The notes under the pieces: generated by a model
Databases searched by the model: none
The model's input: the letters and a program-made list of their open reading frames with translations, nothing else
What the model was told of the DNA's origin: nothing
Part shown: one piece after another, positions 53,886 through 63,079 of the stretch
Layout of the letters: each line of letters starts with the position of its first letter
How positions within the stretch are numbered: position 1 is the stretch's first letter
Assembly (NCBI RefSeq): GCF_016008875.1
Contig: NZ_JADTQG010000022.1
Location: forward strand, 1-64,000
DNA length: 64,000 bases
Source of the DNA: Ectopseudomonas mendocina
GTDB lineage: Bacteria; Pseudomonadota; Gammaproteobacteria; Pseudomonadales; Pseudomonadaceae
Direction: 5' to 3'
Program-made: the position numbers and the translations under genes

Positions 53886-53973
53886 CGCGCTCAGCCCGCC
53901 ATATCCGTTGGGCATCTGCCAAGCGCGCCGGCCTGTCGATCCAGCCGGCGCCATCAACGAGAACAAGGACATC

Positions 53974-54756
53974 ATGAAAAAGACCCTGTTGTTGACTGCC
54001 CTGACCGCTGCCCTGACTGCATCCCTGGCCCACGCCGGCGAGAAACTGAGCGTAGCCGCCACGCCGGTACCGCACGCTGAAATCCTCGAACTGATCAAGC
54101 CCGAGCTGGCCAAGCAGGGCGTGGATCTGGAGATCAAGGTCTTTACCGACTACGTACAACCCAACCTGCAGGTCAGCCAGAAGAACCTGGATGCCAACTA
54201 CTTCCAGACCAAACCATACCTGGACAGCTTCAACGCCCAGCGCGGTACCGAGCTGGTGATCGTGCAGGGCGTACATGTCGAACCTTTCGGCGCGTACTCG
54301 ACCAAGTACAAGTCGCTCGATGAACTGCCGAATGGCGCCACCATCGCCATTCCCAACGACGTCAGCACCACTGGCCGTGCCCTGTTGCTGTTGCAGAAAG
54401 CCGGTTTGCTGAGCCTCAAGGACCCCAACAGCGCGCAATCGCTGCCGCGTGACATCGTCGATAACCCGCGCAACTTCAAGTTCCGCGAGCTGGAGGCAGC
54501 CACCGTGCCGCGCGTGCTGAATCAGGTCGATCTGGCCCTGATCAACACCAACTACGCGCTGGAAGCCAAGCTCAATCCCAAGCGCGATGCGCTGGCGATC
54601 GAGGGCAGTGACTCGCCTTATGTCAATTATCTGGTGGCTCGCCCGGATAATCAGGACAGCGAGGCGATCAAGAAGCTGTCTGCTGCCCTGACCGCTCCGC
54701 AGGTGAAGGCGTTCATCGAGAAACGTTACGAAGGTGCGGTGTTGCCAGCCTTCTGA
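53974..54756 (+). CDS. MetQ/NlpA-family methionine-type binding protein
   Basis: This 260-residue protein has a cleavable signal peptide (about residues 1-21) and a lipoprotein_9/MetQ fold: KLSVAATPVPHAEILELIKPELAKQGVDLEIKVFTDYVQPN, LDANYFQTKPYLDSF, IAIPNDVSTTGRALLLL, ALINTNYALEAKLNPKRDAL. There is no lipobox Cys, so it is a soluble periplasmic protein rather than a lipoprotein. No metN/metI is adjacent, so its ATPase and permease are elsewhere. The ATG at 53974 has AAGGA upstream. It is followed by a strong terminator. Confidence 0.88.
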   Translation: MKKTLLLTALTAALTASLAHAGEKLSVAATPVPHAEILELIKPELAKQGVDLEIKVFTDYVQPNLQVSQKNLDANYFQTKPYLDSFNAQRGTELVIVQGVHVEPFGAYSTKYKSLDELPNGATIAIPNDVSTTGRALLLLQKAGLLSLKDPNSAQSLPRDIVDNPRNFKFRELEAATVPRVLNQVDLALINTNYALEAKLNPKRDALAIEGSDSPYVNYLVARPDNQDSEAIKKLSAALTAPQVKAFIEKRYEGAVLPAF

Positions 54757-54840
54757 TTGATCCACCAGGTGGCTCTTTCTGTGTCGCTGCTGCCCCACCG
54801 TGGAACGTCGTAATGAACCTGTGCCAACGGGTTTGCGTTG

Positions 54841-54875
54841 ACGCCGAGCCGGCCTGACCGGCTCGGCGTTCTTTT
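54841..54875 (+). terminator. Rho-independent terminator of the MetQ-like gene
   Basis: A perfect 12-bp stem (54841-54852 with 54858-54869) is followed by TTCTTTTAT. It lies between convergent genes. Confidence 0.88.
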
Positions 54876-54893
54876 ATGAGCGCCAGGCCGCGC

Positions 54894-55316
54894 TCACAGG
54901 CTGAAATAGTTGCTGCAGGCACCGCGAATATTGTCGTGATAGTCGAAGCGCTGGACGATCTTGTTCTGGTCGATGTCCATCATCACCGAGCAGCTGTAAT
55001 GGCGGGTGCGCGTCGAATATTCATTGTAGCGGTACCAGCCGCCCGGGCCGGGGGTGACGTAACTGGCCGAAAGTTCTTCCCAGCTCCGATTCCAGTTATC
55101 GAACCACAGGTATTGCTGGCGGCCGTCGCCGAGGTCCTTGATGACGTGCGGCTCACCATACTGGGCGATGGCCTCCGAGGCTGGTTTGCCGGGCCAGGAG
55201 TTCTTCGCCATCAGACCGGGGATGTTGGGGATGGCCCGCTCCATGGGGCTACCGACGCAACCGGCGAGAATCAGGCCGGTAAGCAGTGGCAAAATCTGAA
55301 GAGCCTTGCCCGACAT
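54894..55316 (-). CDS. Small lipoprotein of unknown function
   Basis: This 140-residue protein has a lipoprotein signal peptide with lipobox LILAGC (Cys near residue 20) and a domain with WPGKPASEAIAQYGEPHVIKDLGDGRQQYLWFDN, a SmpA/OmlA-like turn pattern seen in small outer-membrane lipoproteins, plus an aromatic stretch YVTPGPGGWYRYNEYSTRTRHYSC. The start at 55316 has AAGGAGG upstream. I do not recognise its function. It lies between the metQ terminator and the GGDEF gene. Confidence 0.82.
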   Translation of the reverse strand: MSGKALQILPLLTGLILAGCVGSPMERAIPNIPGLMAKNSWPGKPASEAIAQYGEPHVIKDLGDGRQQYLWFDNWNRSWEELSASYVTPGPGGWYRYNEYSTRTRHYSCSVMMDIDQNKIVQRFDYHDNIRGACSNYFSL

Positions 55317-55604
55317 GGAACCTCCTTGTACTCGATTGAGCTGTGAGTTAAGCCCTGACACTCGCGCAGCCGAACCGACAGCAGAACCGCAGCGAACCGG
55401 GCTAGCAGCGATAATGGGCCGAATTTGTCGTCATATGGCCCTGGCCCGACAAACTGCATGTGGGCTGAGGATGCCGACTGGCGGGCAAGACAAACCTGAT
55501 CCACCGTCGGGTACTTCGCGAACGACTGGAAGGCAGATTGCCTTGGCTGACGCTATGCGCCACGATTCACAGGCTTGAATAGCCAAGCCAGAATACATTC
55601 TGGA

Positions 55605-56834
55605 ATGCTGAGGGAAGTGAGGGCGCGATATGGGCGCCGATCCATCGGCCTGTTGCTACCTCTCACTTTGCGCGAATCCATGGTCACTACCGTCATCCTC
55701 GGCATGCTTTGCGTGCACCTGCTGTGCTTTTCCGTGATGTTCCTGCTGATCAGCAGGCGGCTGAACGGCAAGACAATGGGCATGGAAGTCTTTGCGCTGG
55801 GCAACCTTCTGCTTGGGCTCGCCTATATCCTGCAGTTGCTCGACGGCCCGCCAGACTGGGGGCCGATGAGCCTGGTCAACCATACGCTGACGCTTGGCGC
55901 TCCTGTCGCTTACGTTCTGGGTGCGATGCGCTTTTTCGATCGCCCGACCCCGGTGTTGCGCCCGCTGCTCATACTGCTGGTCGTCTATAGCCTGGTACAG
56001 GTTCTGGTGCAGTGGCTGCTCGGTTCCGCAGCACGCCATGCGCTGCTGGCCGGCCTCTGCGCGTTGCTCTTTCTGGCCATGACGGCAGCCGTTCTCTACG
56101 GAAGACGAAGCTTTGCCAGGGACCTGCGTGTCGAGATGGTGGTGTTCGCGGTGCTGATCGGTGGGGTCGGCGTGCTCAATGCCGTTAAGTTCGTGATGAT
56201 CGTCAATGGCGGAATGGCGGCGCTGGACATGAACAGCGGCTTCCAGAAGGTTTTCTATATCTACATGTCGTTCCTGGCGACCGTGTTGCCACCCTGTGCG
56301 GTCTGGCTGGTGCTGCGCCGGCTGACCGATGAACTGCGCCGCCTGGCGGCACACGACCCGCTGACCCGCTTGCTCAACCGGCGTGGGCTGCTGGACGCCC
56401 TGGACGCGCAATTTCGCCTGCGCATGACCGGCCCGGCGTACCTGCTGATCATCGATATCGATCACTTCAAGCAGATCAATGACAGCCACGGCCACAAGGT
56501 CGGCGACCTGGTTCTGTGTCATATCGCCGACGTGCTCACCTGCACCGCCCGCCAGGGCGATCTGATCTGTCGCCTGGGCGGAGAGGAGTTTGTGGTCATC
56601 GCGCTGGAGACGGACGAGGCTGGCGTCATGCAACTGGCTGAGCGCATGCGCGCCGCGATCGAGCAGAGCGAGGTACCCGGTGTCGGCCAGGGGCACGTGA
56701 TCCGCTGCACGGCAACCATTGGCGTATCGGATCGTTTCAACGCTGCGCAAGCGTTCGACGAGGCCTTGCAGCGCGCTGATGCGGCGCTGTACCGGGGCAA
56801 AACGGCGGGGCGCAATCGGGTCGAGCGGGCGTAG
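55605..56834 (+). CDS. Membrane GGDEF diguanylate cyclase
   Basis: This protein of about 409 residues has about seven hydrophobic segments at the N-terminus and a C-terminal GGDEF domain. The active-site motif is GGEEF (CRLGGEEFVVI), and an RxxD inhibitory site (RQGD) lies 5 residues before it, so product inhibition is expected. LLIIDIDHFKQINDSHGHKVGD holds the metal Asp residues. The start is uncertain: 55605 and 55680 are in-frame ATGs and a TTG exists at 55575; none has a strong ribosome-binding site. It should make cyclic di-GMP, which would fit the pilus genes nearby. Confidence 0.88.
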   Translation: MLREVRARYGRRSIGLLLPLTLRESMVTTVILGMLCVHLLCFSVMFLLISRRLNGKTMGMEVFALGNLLLGLAYILQLLDGPPDWGPMSLVNHTLTLGAPVAYVLGAMRFFDRPTPVLRPLLILLVVYSLVQVLVQWLLGSAARHALLAGLCALLFLAMTAAVLYGRRSFARDLRVEMVVFAVLIGGVGVLNAVKFVMIVNGGMAALDMNSGFQKVFYIYMSFLATVLPPCAVWLVLRRLTDELRRLAAHDPLTRLLNRRGLLDALDAQFRLRMTGPAYLLIIDIDHFKQINDSHGHKVGDLVLCHIADVLTCTARQGDLICRLGGEEFVVIALETDEAGVMQLAERMRAAIEQSEVPGVGQGHVIRCTATIGVSDRFNAAQAFDEALQRADAALYRGKTAGRNRVERA

Positions 56835-56923
56835 ACGGCCGAGGCGTGACGGTCGGCCAGGCCGGGCTTTCACGTCTCAGACCGCGGGCTCCGGTGCGCC
56901 TGGCGTGCCGGCAGGCCGCGCGT

Positions 56924-57454
56924 TCAGTTTTTCGCTGGCCGCTTGGCGCACCGTGGTTCTAGGGTAAAGGTTTGCGACGCATCCACCGCGCCCAGATGTT
57001 CCAGGGTGCGGCGCCCGATCAGCACGGGGTAGATCATCTTGTCGCGGTCGTTGAGCGAGAACTGCTCGTCATAGACCTGATCGCCAATGCACATCTGCAT
57101 CGACACCACGGGGCGTCGCTCGGCGCCGCCGGCCCCGCGCACCTTGATATTGCGCTCGACCTGACGTTCGAAGGGAATGCTCACCGACTTGCCGGTGTCG
57201 CTGTCCTTGAGCTGGACCTTGAAACGCACCCACTTCTCGCCATCGCGCTCGAAACGTTCGAGGTCCCTGGCGTCCATGGACGAGGTGAGGGCGCCGGTAT
57301 CCAGCTTCATCTTCACCGATACCCGTTCGGGCAGCAGCAGGCCTTCTTCCACCCAACCCAGAATCCTGGGCTTGTCGGCAGCCGTTGCAGCGAAGGGAGC
57401 GGCCAGAAGTACGAGGATGATGGCGGCGATACGTTGAACGACCGAAAGGGTCAT
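56924..57454 (-). CDS. Retropepsin-like aspartic protease family protein (PF05618-type)
   Basis: This 176-residue exported protein has a signal peptide (about residues 1-26, ending ATAAD) and the catalytic motif MKLDTGALTSSMDARD near residue 50, with a FERQVERN loop and a late PVLIGRRTLEHLGAVDASQTFTL segment. Members of this family, sometimes called RimK-linked or zinc proteases, form retropepsin-like dimers and are poorly characterised. The start at 57454 has AGAGG upstream; an extra 6-residue extension exists. It is divergent from pdxY. Confidence 0.83.
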   Translation of the reverse strand: MTLSVVQRIAAIILVLLAAPFAATAADKPRILGWVEEGLLLPERVSVKMKLDTGALTSSMDARDLERFERDGEKWVRFKVQLKDSDTGKSVSIPFERQVERNIKVRGAGGAERRPVVSMQMCIGDQVYDEQFSLNDRDKMIYPVLIGRRTLEHLGAVDASQTFTLEPRCAKRPAKN

Positions 57455-57703
57455 GGCGAGGACCTCTGGCAAATGGGCAGGAGTGTTTCGCCGCGCGCCA
57501 TCGAGTCGTTGAAGCGCAAGAATGGCGGCAACGGTTCACCATCATTCAGGCAAGCTGATCGCGGCTTCGTTCGGCTGATACCTGCGAGGCTGGCCGCGCA
57601 AATCGCTCAGACGTTCCCGGCGAGCACTCTGGCGCGGGCGTGACAGGTTCGTACGGCTTGGCGAATAATCCATGCCTTACCCGTCCAGCAGCCAGAGACC
57701 GCC

Positions 57704-58576
57704 ATGAGCGCCACGCTTCCGCCCCTCGTCCTGTCCATTCAGTCGCATGTCGCCTGGGGCCACGTCGGCAACGCCGCCGCGGTATTTCCCTTGCAGCGCC
57801 TCGGCTTCGAGGTGCTACCGATTCACACCGTGCAGTTCTCCAACCACACCGGCTATGGCCAGTTCCGCGGCCAGGTGTTCGGCGCGGAGCACGTGCGCGA
57901 AGTGTTGCTCGGATTGCGTGAGCGTGGCGTGCTGCCGCGGCTGTCGGCCGTGCTTTCCGGTTACCTGGGAGATGCCGATACAGGGCGGGTGATTCTCGAG
58001 GCGGTGGGCGAGATTCGCCAGCGCAACCCGGCAGTGCGTTACCTGTGCGACCCGGTGATGGGCGACGTCGGGCGCGGCGTGTTCGTCAATCCGGCGATTC
58101 CCGACTTCCTGCGTGACCAGGCGATTCCCTTCGCCAACATCATCACGCCCAACCAGTTCGAGTTCGAACTGCTCACCGGCTCGAAACCGGCCAATCTGCA
58201 GGAGGCGGTAAAGATCGCCAGGCAGTTGCGGGGTCGCGGGCCGGACGTGGTGATCGTGACCAGCCTGGCGACGCCGGACATCGCTGACAGCGAACTCGGT
58301 ACGCTGGCGGTAAACGGTGAGGGCGCCTGGCTGGTGACCACGCCGCGCCTGGCACTGCACCCCTTGCCCAACGGCATGGGCGATGTGTTCTCGGCTACGC
58401 TGCTCGGTCGGCTGCTGGCTGGCCAGGCGCTACCGCAAGCACTGGAATTGGCGACGGCCACGCTCTACGCCCTGGTCGGGCATACCGAAGATGGCGCCCG
58501 CGACCTGCCGCTGGTGACCGCGCAGGAGCAGATCGTGGCGCCGGCCAGGCGTTTCGTCGCGCAAACTCTGGGGTGA
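57704..58576 (+). CDS. pdxY: Pyridoxal kinase PdxY
   Basis: This 290-residue ribokinase-fold enzyme phosphorylates pyridoxal to PLP in the salvage pathway. Motifs are SIQSHVAWGHVGNAAAVFPLQRLG at the N-terminus, SGYLGDADTG near 86, VRYLCDPVMGDVGRGVFV near 112, ITPNQFEFELLTG near 147 and the anion-hole region PNGMGDVFSATLLGRLL near 222 with the catalytic Asp. All are typical of PdxY. The ATG follows GAGACCGCC. It is a single gene. Confidence 0.93.
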   Translation: MSATLPPLVLSIQSHVAWGHVGNAAAVFPLQRLGFEVLPIHTVQFSNHTGYGQFRGQVFGAEHVREVLLGLRERGVLPRLSAVLSGYLGDADTGRVILEAVGEIRQRNPAVRYLCDPVMGDVGRGVFVNPAIPDFLRDQAIPFANIITPNQFEFELLTGSKPANLQEAVKIARQLRGRGPDVVIVTSLATPDIADSELGTLAVNGEGAWLVTTPRLALHPLPNGMGDVFSATLLGRLLAGQALPQALELATATLYALVGHTEDGARDLPLVTAQEQIVAPARRFVAQTLG

Positions 58577-58722
58577 ATCGCGTTCGTCGGAACAGAGGTG
58601 ATTTCAATGTGATATCACCGTATTCTTGCCACCTGCGGTCCCCAGTCGAACCGGTGACCGCGTCTACGGATGGATATTGACCTTCAACCTCAGCAGGCCA
58701 TCTTCACCGTAGACCCCTTGTC

Positions 58723-59028
58723 ATGCCGTTTACTCGAATTCTTGCCTACTGCCTGGCGGGCGTGCTGTGCGCGGCTGCCAATCCCTCACTCGCTGAACAG
58801 ATCAGCGGGCAGCTGCATATCAGCCTGACCATTCTCAAACGCTGCGAGATCGTTGCTCGAAGCGATGCGGCGAGCGTGTATCTGAGCAGCCATAGCTGCG
58901 AGCACTCGGCCTATCAGGTGCGCGATGACCAGGGACGTGCCCTGGCGTTGAGCCAGGACGGTCAGACGGCCTCGCTGCCCGTGAAGTCCATTGAGCAGGA
59001 AGGCTCGACGCTGGTGGTCTACTGGTGA
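58723..59028 (+). CDS. Small exported protein convergent with the pilus operon
   Basis: This 101-residue protein has a signal peptide (about residues 1-24) and a beta-rich tail with two Cys (TILKRCEIVARSD, SHSCEHSAYQVRD). The layout recalls a single compact spore-coat-U-like or pilin-related strand pair, but I do not recognise a named family. Its stop is 4 bases from the stop of the tip-adhesin gene, reading toward it. The position suggests a link with the pilus, yet this is inference. Confidence 0.6.
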   Translation: MPFTRILAYCLAGVLCAAANPSLAEQISGQLHISLTILKRCEIVARSDAASVYLSSHSCEHSAYQVRDDQGRALALSQDGQTASLPVKSIEQEGSTLVVYW

Positions 59029-59032
59029 CGCC

Positions 59033-59998
59033 TCAATAGTTGATGATCAGCAGAACGTTGTCCGTGTACACCCCCACCGGGGCATTCGGCTGTCCAGGGT
59101 CGAGAATCGCCTGGTAGGTGAAAGTCTGCGAATTGCCCGTGCCGCTGGCCGTAAGTGGCGAGGCGGGGTTCCAGATCAGGCTGCTGGCGTTGTGGTAGAG
59201 GTTGTAGCGGATGTAATTGCTGCCGCTGCGCAATCGTCGCCAAGGCGCCTGATAGTTCTGGCCGTTGTCGAAGGTCAGCGTGTAGCCCTCGGTGGCGGTG
59301 CAGGTGACGGCGAAGGTGCGCTGCTGTGTGCTGAACTGGCTGATCAGCGCCTGGGCGCCGAAGTCCACGTTGGGCAACGTGTCGATGCGGCAGGCCTTGC
59401 TGACCACCAGTGTGATGGTCAGGGTCGCGAGCGAGCCGGTGCCCCAATTGGTGGGAGCGGTACAGATCAGCAGCGGGCAACTCTGCGTCACTCCGGGGCT
59501 GCGGCTCCAGTTGCAGAGATTGATGAGTCCGATGGTGCAAATCGCCCAATCCCAACGCAGAGTAACGGTCGCAGTGTAGGTGCCCGCCGGCACGTTCGGG
59601 CCTGGGTTGGTGCGGAAGTACAGGCCGATGGCGCTGGAGCTGCCGCCAAGGGCCAGAAGGTTGATTGCCCCAAGCTGCTGTGGCTGACCTGCAACCAGAG
59701 CCTGGTTGTAACCGGAGTCCTGATAAACCTGAAAGGGAATCTGGTTGCCCTGACCGTCCCGCAGAACCAGGCTGCCGGCATTTTGCAGAGTGACCCTGAC
59801 ATAAGCGGCAGTCAGCAACTGAAGTACCCCAGGGCAGGACAGGCCTGCCCCGGCCGCGGCGAATTGTGGGTTGGTGCGCAGGCTCAGGGAGTTGGTGGTG
59901 CCCAGGTTGACCGAGGCCCCGTAGGTGTTGCAGGCATGCGCGGTGGTGCTGGCCAGGGCGCTGCACAGCAACAGGGCGAAGGCCACCCAGCGGATCAT
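59033..59998 (-). CDS. CsuE/CupE6-like two-domain tip adhesin
   Basis: This 321-residue protein has a signal peptide (about residues 1-22, HAC) and two spore-coat-U (SCPU) domains. The first covers about 23-160 and ends with the donor-strand pattern GTYTATVTLRWDWAIC; the second covers about 190-321 and ends VGVYTDNVLLIINY. Two SCPU domains with cysteines are typical of the tip subunit of Csu/CupE archaic pili. It starts within the usher stop (ATGA overlap), last gene of the operon. It probably mediates attachment to abiotic surfaces. Confidence 0.85.
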   Translation of the reverse strand: MIRWVAFALLLCSALASTTAHACNTYGASVNLGTTNSLSLRTNPQFAAAGAGLSCPGVLQLLTAAYVRVTLQNAGSLVLRDGQGNQIPFQVYQDSGYNQALVAGQPQQLGAINLLALGGSSSAIGLYFRTNPGPNVPAGTYTATVTLRWDWAICTIGLINLCNWSRSPGVTQSCPLLICTAPTNWGTGSLATLTITLVVSKACRIDTLPNVDFGAQALISQFSTQQRTFAVTCTATEGYTLTFDNGQNYQAPWRRLRSGSNYIRYNLYHNASSLIWNPASPLTASGTGNSQTFTYQAILDPGQPNAPVGVYTDNVLLIINY

Positions 59999-62325
59999 GG
60001 CTGGTCCTCCCGTTGCAGGCAGGCGAGGGGGCCGATCACCGCCATCTCCACAGCGCTGTCGTCCAGCGAGAAGCGGCTGCTGCAGCGGCTACCATCGGCC
60101 AGGCTCACCTCGAGCTGGTTCTCCCTGGACAGTCCTTCGAAGTACAACTGGCCATCCCAGCCGATGTAGGTGCGTTGGCCGCTGGGTTTATGCAATACCT
60201 GGGTGCCGCGTGGCAGCGGTTGCCCCAGGCTGTCGACCAGCTGGATGCTGGCCGACAGGCTCATCTCCATGGGGAAGGCGAGCAAAGCGCCGCTGCCCTG
60301 GTGCACGGCGATGCGTTTCTGCGTCTCGGCAAGCTGCAGGTTGCTAGGCAGCTCCAGCAGGTCGACTTCGTATTGGCCGGGGTAGTAGGACGGCACCCAG
60401 GGCACCAGCAGGTAGCCAGCCGAATCGGTGCGGCCGAGCAGTTGATGCTCGTAGCGTACCGGCACCTCCGAGTAACCCTCGGTACTGACCAGGACGAAGG
60501 CGTCGTCGATGCGGTTGCTGGCGAACATCTGTCCCTGCATGGCCACCAGCGAGCCGCTGACACCGCCCCAGTGGGTGGTGATTCCATCGTTCTGGTAGGC
60601 ACCGGCCTGCACCTGGGCGTGCTGGGTGCGCCAGGTCAGGTCAGCCTGGCGATATTCGCTCTCGCCGCCGGCATAGCCCAGGTTCCAACCCAGGCCTCCG
60701 TCGCTGGGGGCGTTGCGGCTGTAGTTTGCGCGCACGCGCTGGTTGCCATTGCTGTCGCGTTCGATGCCGGTGGTGAAGGTCGAACGGAGGTCGAACGGGA
60801 TGACCAGTTGCGCCTGGACGGCATGCGAGCCGTCGTCCAGCTGTCGATTGAACGACAGATAAAAGCTGGCATTGCCCCACAGGCTGCGCGACCAGGACAG
60901 ATTGAGCAGGCGCGTGCGCCGCCCGCTGTGCTCCTCGCTGGCGAAGTAGCCCACGCCGAACGAGCCGAGATCTTCGGGGCTGAAGCTGAAGGTCAACTGG
61001 TCGAGGATCTTGCTCAGCGGGCCACCGGTCAGGTCGCTGTCCAACGCCTGGGCGACGCTCAGGTCGGCGTAGTCCGAGGTGCGCTGGATACGCTGCGCGG
61101 TGATGCCGAAGCGGCGCGCATAGTAGCTGTAGCCCAGGCTGTATTGCTGGCCATTGCCGATACCACTGCTCTGGCTCACCGAGCCGGTCACGGTCCCCAT
61201 GAGGCCGAGTCCCAGCGTCGTACCGACTCCGGCCTGTTTCAGGCCCGCGCCACCTTCGGCGTGGCCTTCCAGGGTCAGGCTGTCGGTCAGCCCGTAGCGC
61301 GCGCTGCCGCTGCCCACCAGGCTGCCGTAGGCGAAGTCTTCCTCGCCATAGTTCTGGCGCAATTTGCCCAGCGACAGGGAAAAGTCCGAGAGCCCCTGGC
61401 GCAGCAGGGTATCGGTCACGTAGAACGGGACCGTGGTCGACACCTGGCGTCCCAGCACATCGGTGGTCACCAGCGTCGCCGTGCCCGAACCGCTGATATA
61501 GGGCACCGTGTTCAGGGTGAAGGGGCCGGGTCGCAGGTCCTGCTGGCCAATGCGCGCGTCGTCGATGAAAAGGTCCACGGTGCTGGGCACCGCGGCGTCG
61601 CCGTCGAAGCGCGGCAGGGGATAGGTGATCAGGTCCGGGCGCAACGAGAAGTTGCGAGACACCTGCAGCCCGCCCATGCGCACCGCGCTGTTCCAGGTCA
61701 GCGCCCCACTGATCAGGTCGCCACCGCTGAAGCTGAGCATGCGCTGCTGGTCGTTGAACCGCCAGGTGGTGTCGTAGCGGGTGTAGCCGTCGCGGTAGCC
61801 CGGCTCGGAAAAGCTGTGACGATAGACCCCGGTATTGGAGATCGTGCCGAAGCCGTCGAACACCCGCTGTTCAAGCCAGGTATTGGCGTAGTGGCCGGCG
61901 TTCTCGGTGTGGTTGTAGTAGAGGTCGTAATTGAACAGCGCGCCGAAGGCACTTTGCGCCTTCATGGGCTCGTTCAGGCTGGTAGGGCCGAAACGCTGAT
62001 GGGGCAACCACTCGCTGGGCAGGGTGAGCAGCAGGCGCTGGTTGTCCTGCTGGTATTCGCTTTCGAGGGCGTCGATGCTGTCCAGGGCGACCCAGGGGTT
62101 GGTCTGCCCCGGCAGGCGCACGCCAGCGGCAAGCAGGTCGTCGCGCTGGGCAAAGAGCCGGCCTTGGTACTCTCTCACTTCCACCACCTTGCCACTGGAC
62201 AGTTCATTGACGATCAACTCCAGGTAGAGCGGTTGAGCCTGGGCGAACTGCTCCTGATCATTGCCATGAGCCGGCTGGCCCGACAGCACGGCGGCCAGTA
62301 GCCACAACGCCAGCGACTTATTCAG
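59995..62325 (-). CDS. Archaic chaperone-usher pilus outer-membrane usher (CsuD/CupE5-like)
   Basis: This protein of about 776 residues has a signal peptide, an N-terminal domain (QPLYLELIVNELSSGKVVEVREYQGRLFAQ), a 24-strand barrel with a plug (SVRMGGLQVSRNFSLRPDLITYPLPRFDGDAAVPSTVDLFID is the plug-flank signature) and C-terminal beta domains. It secretes and assembles pilin subunits. No ATG opens the true N-terminus NKSLALWLLAAVLSGQ; the best position is a CTG at 62325 inside the 3' end of the chaperone gene (8-base overlap), with a TTG a few codons later as an alternative. The upstream open frame overlaps the chaperone gene and is not coding. Confidence 0.85.
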   Translation of the reverse strand: MNKSLALWLLAAVLSGQPAHGNDQEQFAQAQPLYLELIVNELSSGKVVEVREYQGRLFAQRDDLLAAGVRLPGQTNPWVALDSIDALESEYQQDNQRLLLTLPSEWLPHQRFGPTSLNEPMKAQSAFGALFNYDLYYNHTENAGHYANTWLEQRVFDGFGTISNTGVYRHSFSEPGYRDGYTRYDTTWRFNDQQRMLSFSGGDLISGALTWNSAVRMGGLQVSRNFSLRPDLITYPLPRFDGDAAVPSTVDLFIDDARIGQQDLRPGPFTLNTVPYISGSGTATLVTTDVLGRQVSTTVPFYVTDTLLRQGLSDFSLSLGKLRQNYGEEDFAYGSLVGSGSARYGLTDSLTLEGHAEGGAGLKQAGVGTTLGLGLMGTVTGSVSQSSGIGNGQQYSLGYSYYARRFGITAQRIQRTSDYADLSVAQALDSDLTGGPLSKILDQLTFSFSPEDLGSFGVGYFASEEHSGRRTRLLNLSWSRSLWGNASFYLSFNRQLDDGSHAVQAQLVIPFDLRSTFTTGIERDSNGNQRVRANYSRNAPSDGGLGWNLGYAGGESEYRQADLTWRTQHAQVQAGAYQNDGITTHWGGVSGSLVAMQGQMFASNRIDDAFVLVSTEGYSEVPVRYEHQLLGRTDSAGYLLVPWVPSYYPGQYEVDLLELPSNLQLAETQKRIAVHQGSGALLAFPMEMSLSASIQLVDSLGQPLPRGTQVLHKPSGQRTYIGWDGQLYFEGLSRENQLEVSLADGSRCSSRFSLDDSAVEMAVIGPLACLQREDQP

Positions 62326-63076
62326 AGTCCAGCGTCTGCGCTTGCCGGCTTTCGTTGATCCGCGCCTGCACGCGACCACCCCGTACACCTGCTGGCAACG
62401 GCCAGCGCATCTGTGCGTCGGGCAGCACGTAGCCGAGCAAACCTTCGGCCAGTGGCTGGCGGCCGCTGTCGCGCAGCAAGTCGACCTGGGACAGGCGGGC
62501 TGGAGCAGGGCCGATATTGCGCAGGTAGAGGAAGGCACCGTCGCTGTCAGCGACGACTCGGTAGCGTAAATCGGGAGCCAGTGGCTGGCCCTGGCCGGGC
62601 GTCTCTCGCGCACCGTCATCCAGGTAGGCCCCAGGGCCCACCACGAAAAGCGGCACTGAGTAGCGCATCTGGAATTGCACGCCCATCTGTGACGGGCGCG
62701 ATTGCGGCGGCAGCATTTCGTCGACCAGTACTCGATAGGTGCGTAGAGTCCCGGCGCTCGGAGGCTCCAGGTTGACCAGCCGCACCAGTTGCCGCTTGCC
62801 CGGTTGCAGTGTGGCCATGGGTGGGCTGCCGACCACCTGCTTTTGCGCTGTCAGACGATCTTCGAAACCCTCCTGTTCCCAGGCCAGTACCCGAACCTGC
62901 AAGTCCACCGGTTCCTGGCCACGGTTTTCCAGCCAGAGCGCGGCTGATTTCTGACGATCGGCCTCGATCAGAGGATTGATTGGCCATATCAGGATGGAGC
63001 TGGCGGCCTGCAAGGCCAGGCTCGCCAGGCTCAGGGGCAGAGCCAGGCAGCAGGCGAAGAGGGTCGATGTCCTCAT
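62318..63076 (-). CDS. Periplasmic pilus chaperone (CsuC/CupE4-like)
   Basis: This 252-residue immunoglobulin-fold chaperone has a signal peptide (about residues 1-24) and the paired donor-strand motif: SSILIWPINPLIEADRQKSAALWLENRGQEPVDLQVRVLAWEQ and MRYSVPLFVVGPG. It caps pilin grooves by donor-strand complementation before delivery to the usher. It begins 3 bases after the stop of the pilin gene and overlaps the usher gene at its 3' end. Confidence 0.9.
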   Translation of the reverse strand: MRTSTLFACCLALPLSLASLALQAASSILIWPINPLIEADRQKSAALWLENRGQEPVDLQVRVLAWEQEGFEDRLTAQKQVVGSPPMATLQPGKRQLVRLVNLEPPSAGTLRTYRVLVDEMLPPQSRPSQMGVQFQMRYSVPLFVVGPGAYLDDGARETPGQGQPLAPDLRYRVVADSDGAFLYLRNIGPAPARLSQVDLLRDSGRQPLAEGLLGYVLPDAQMRWPLPAGVRGGRVQARINESRQAQTLDSE

Positions 63077-63079
63077 GGG

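Noticed and set aside
60013..62301. 762-codon plus-strand frame opposite the usher gene
   Set aside because: Antisense shadow of the usher.
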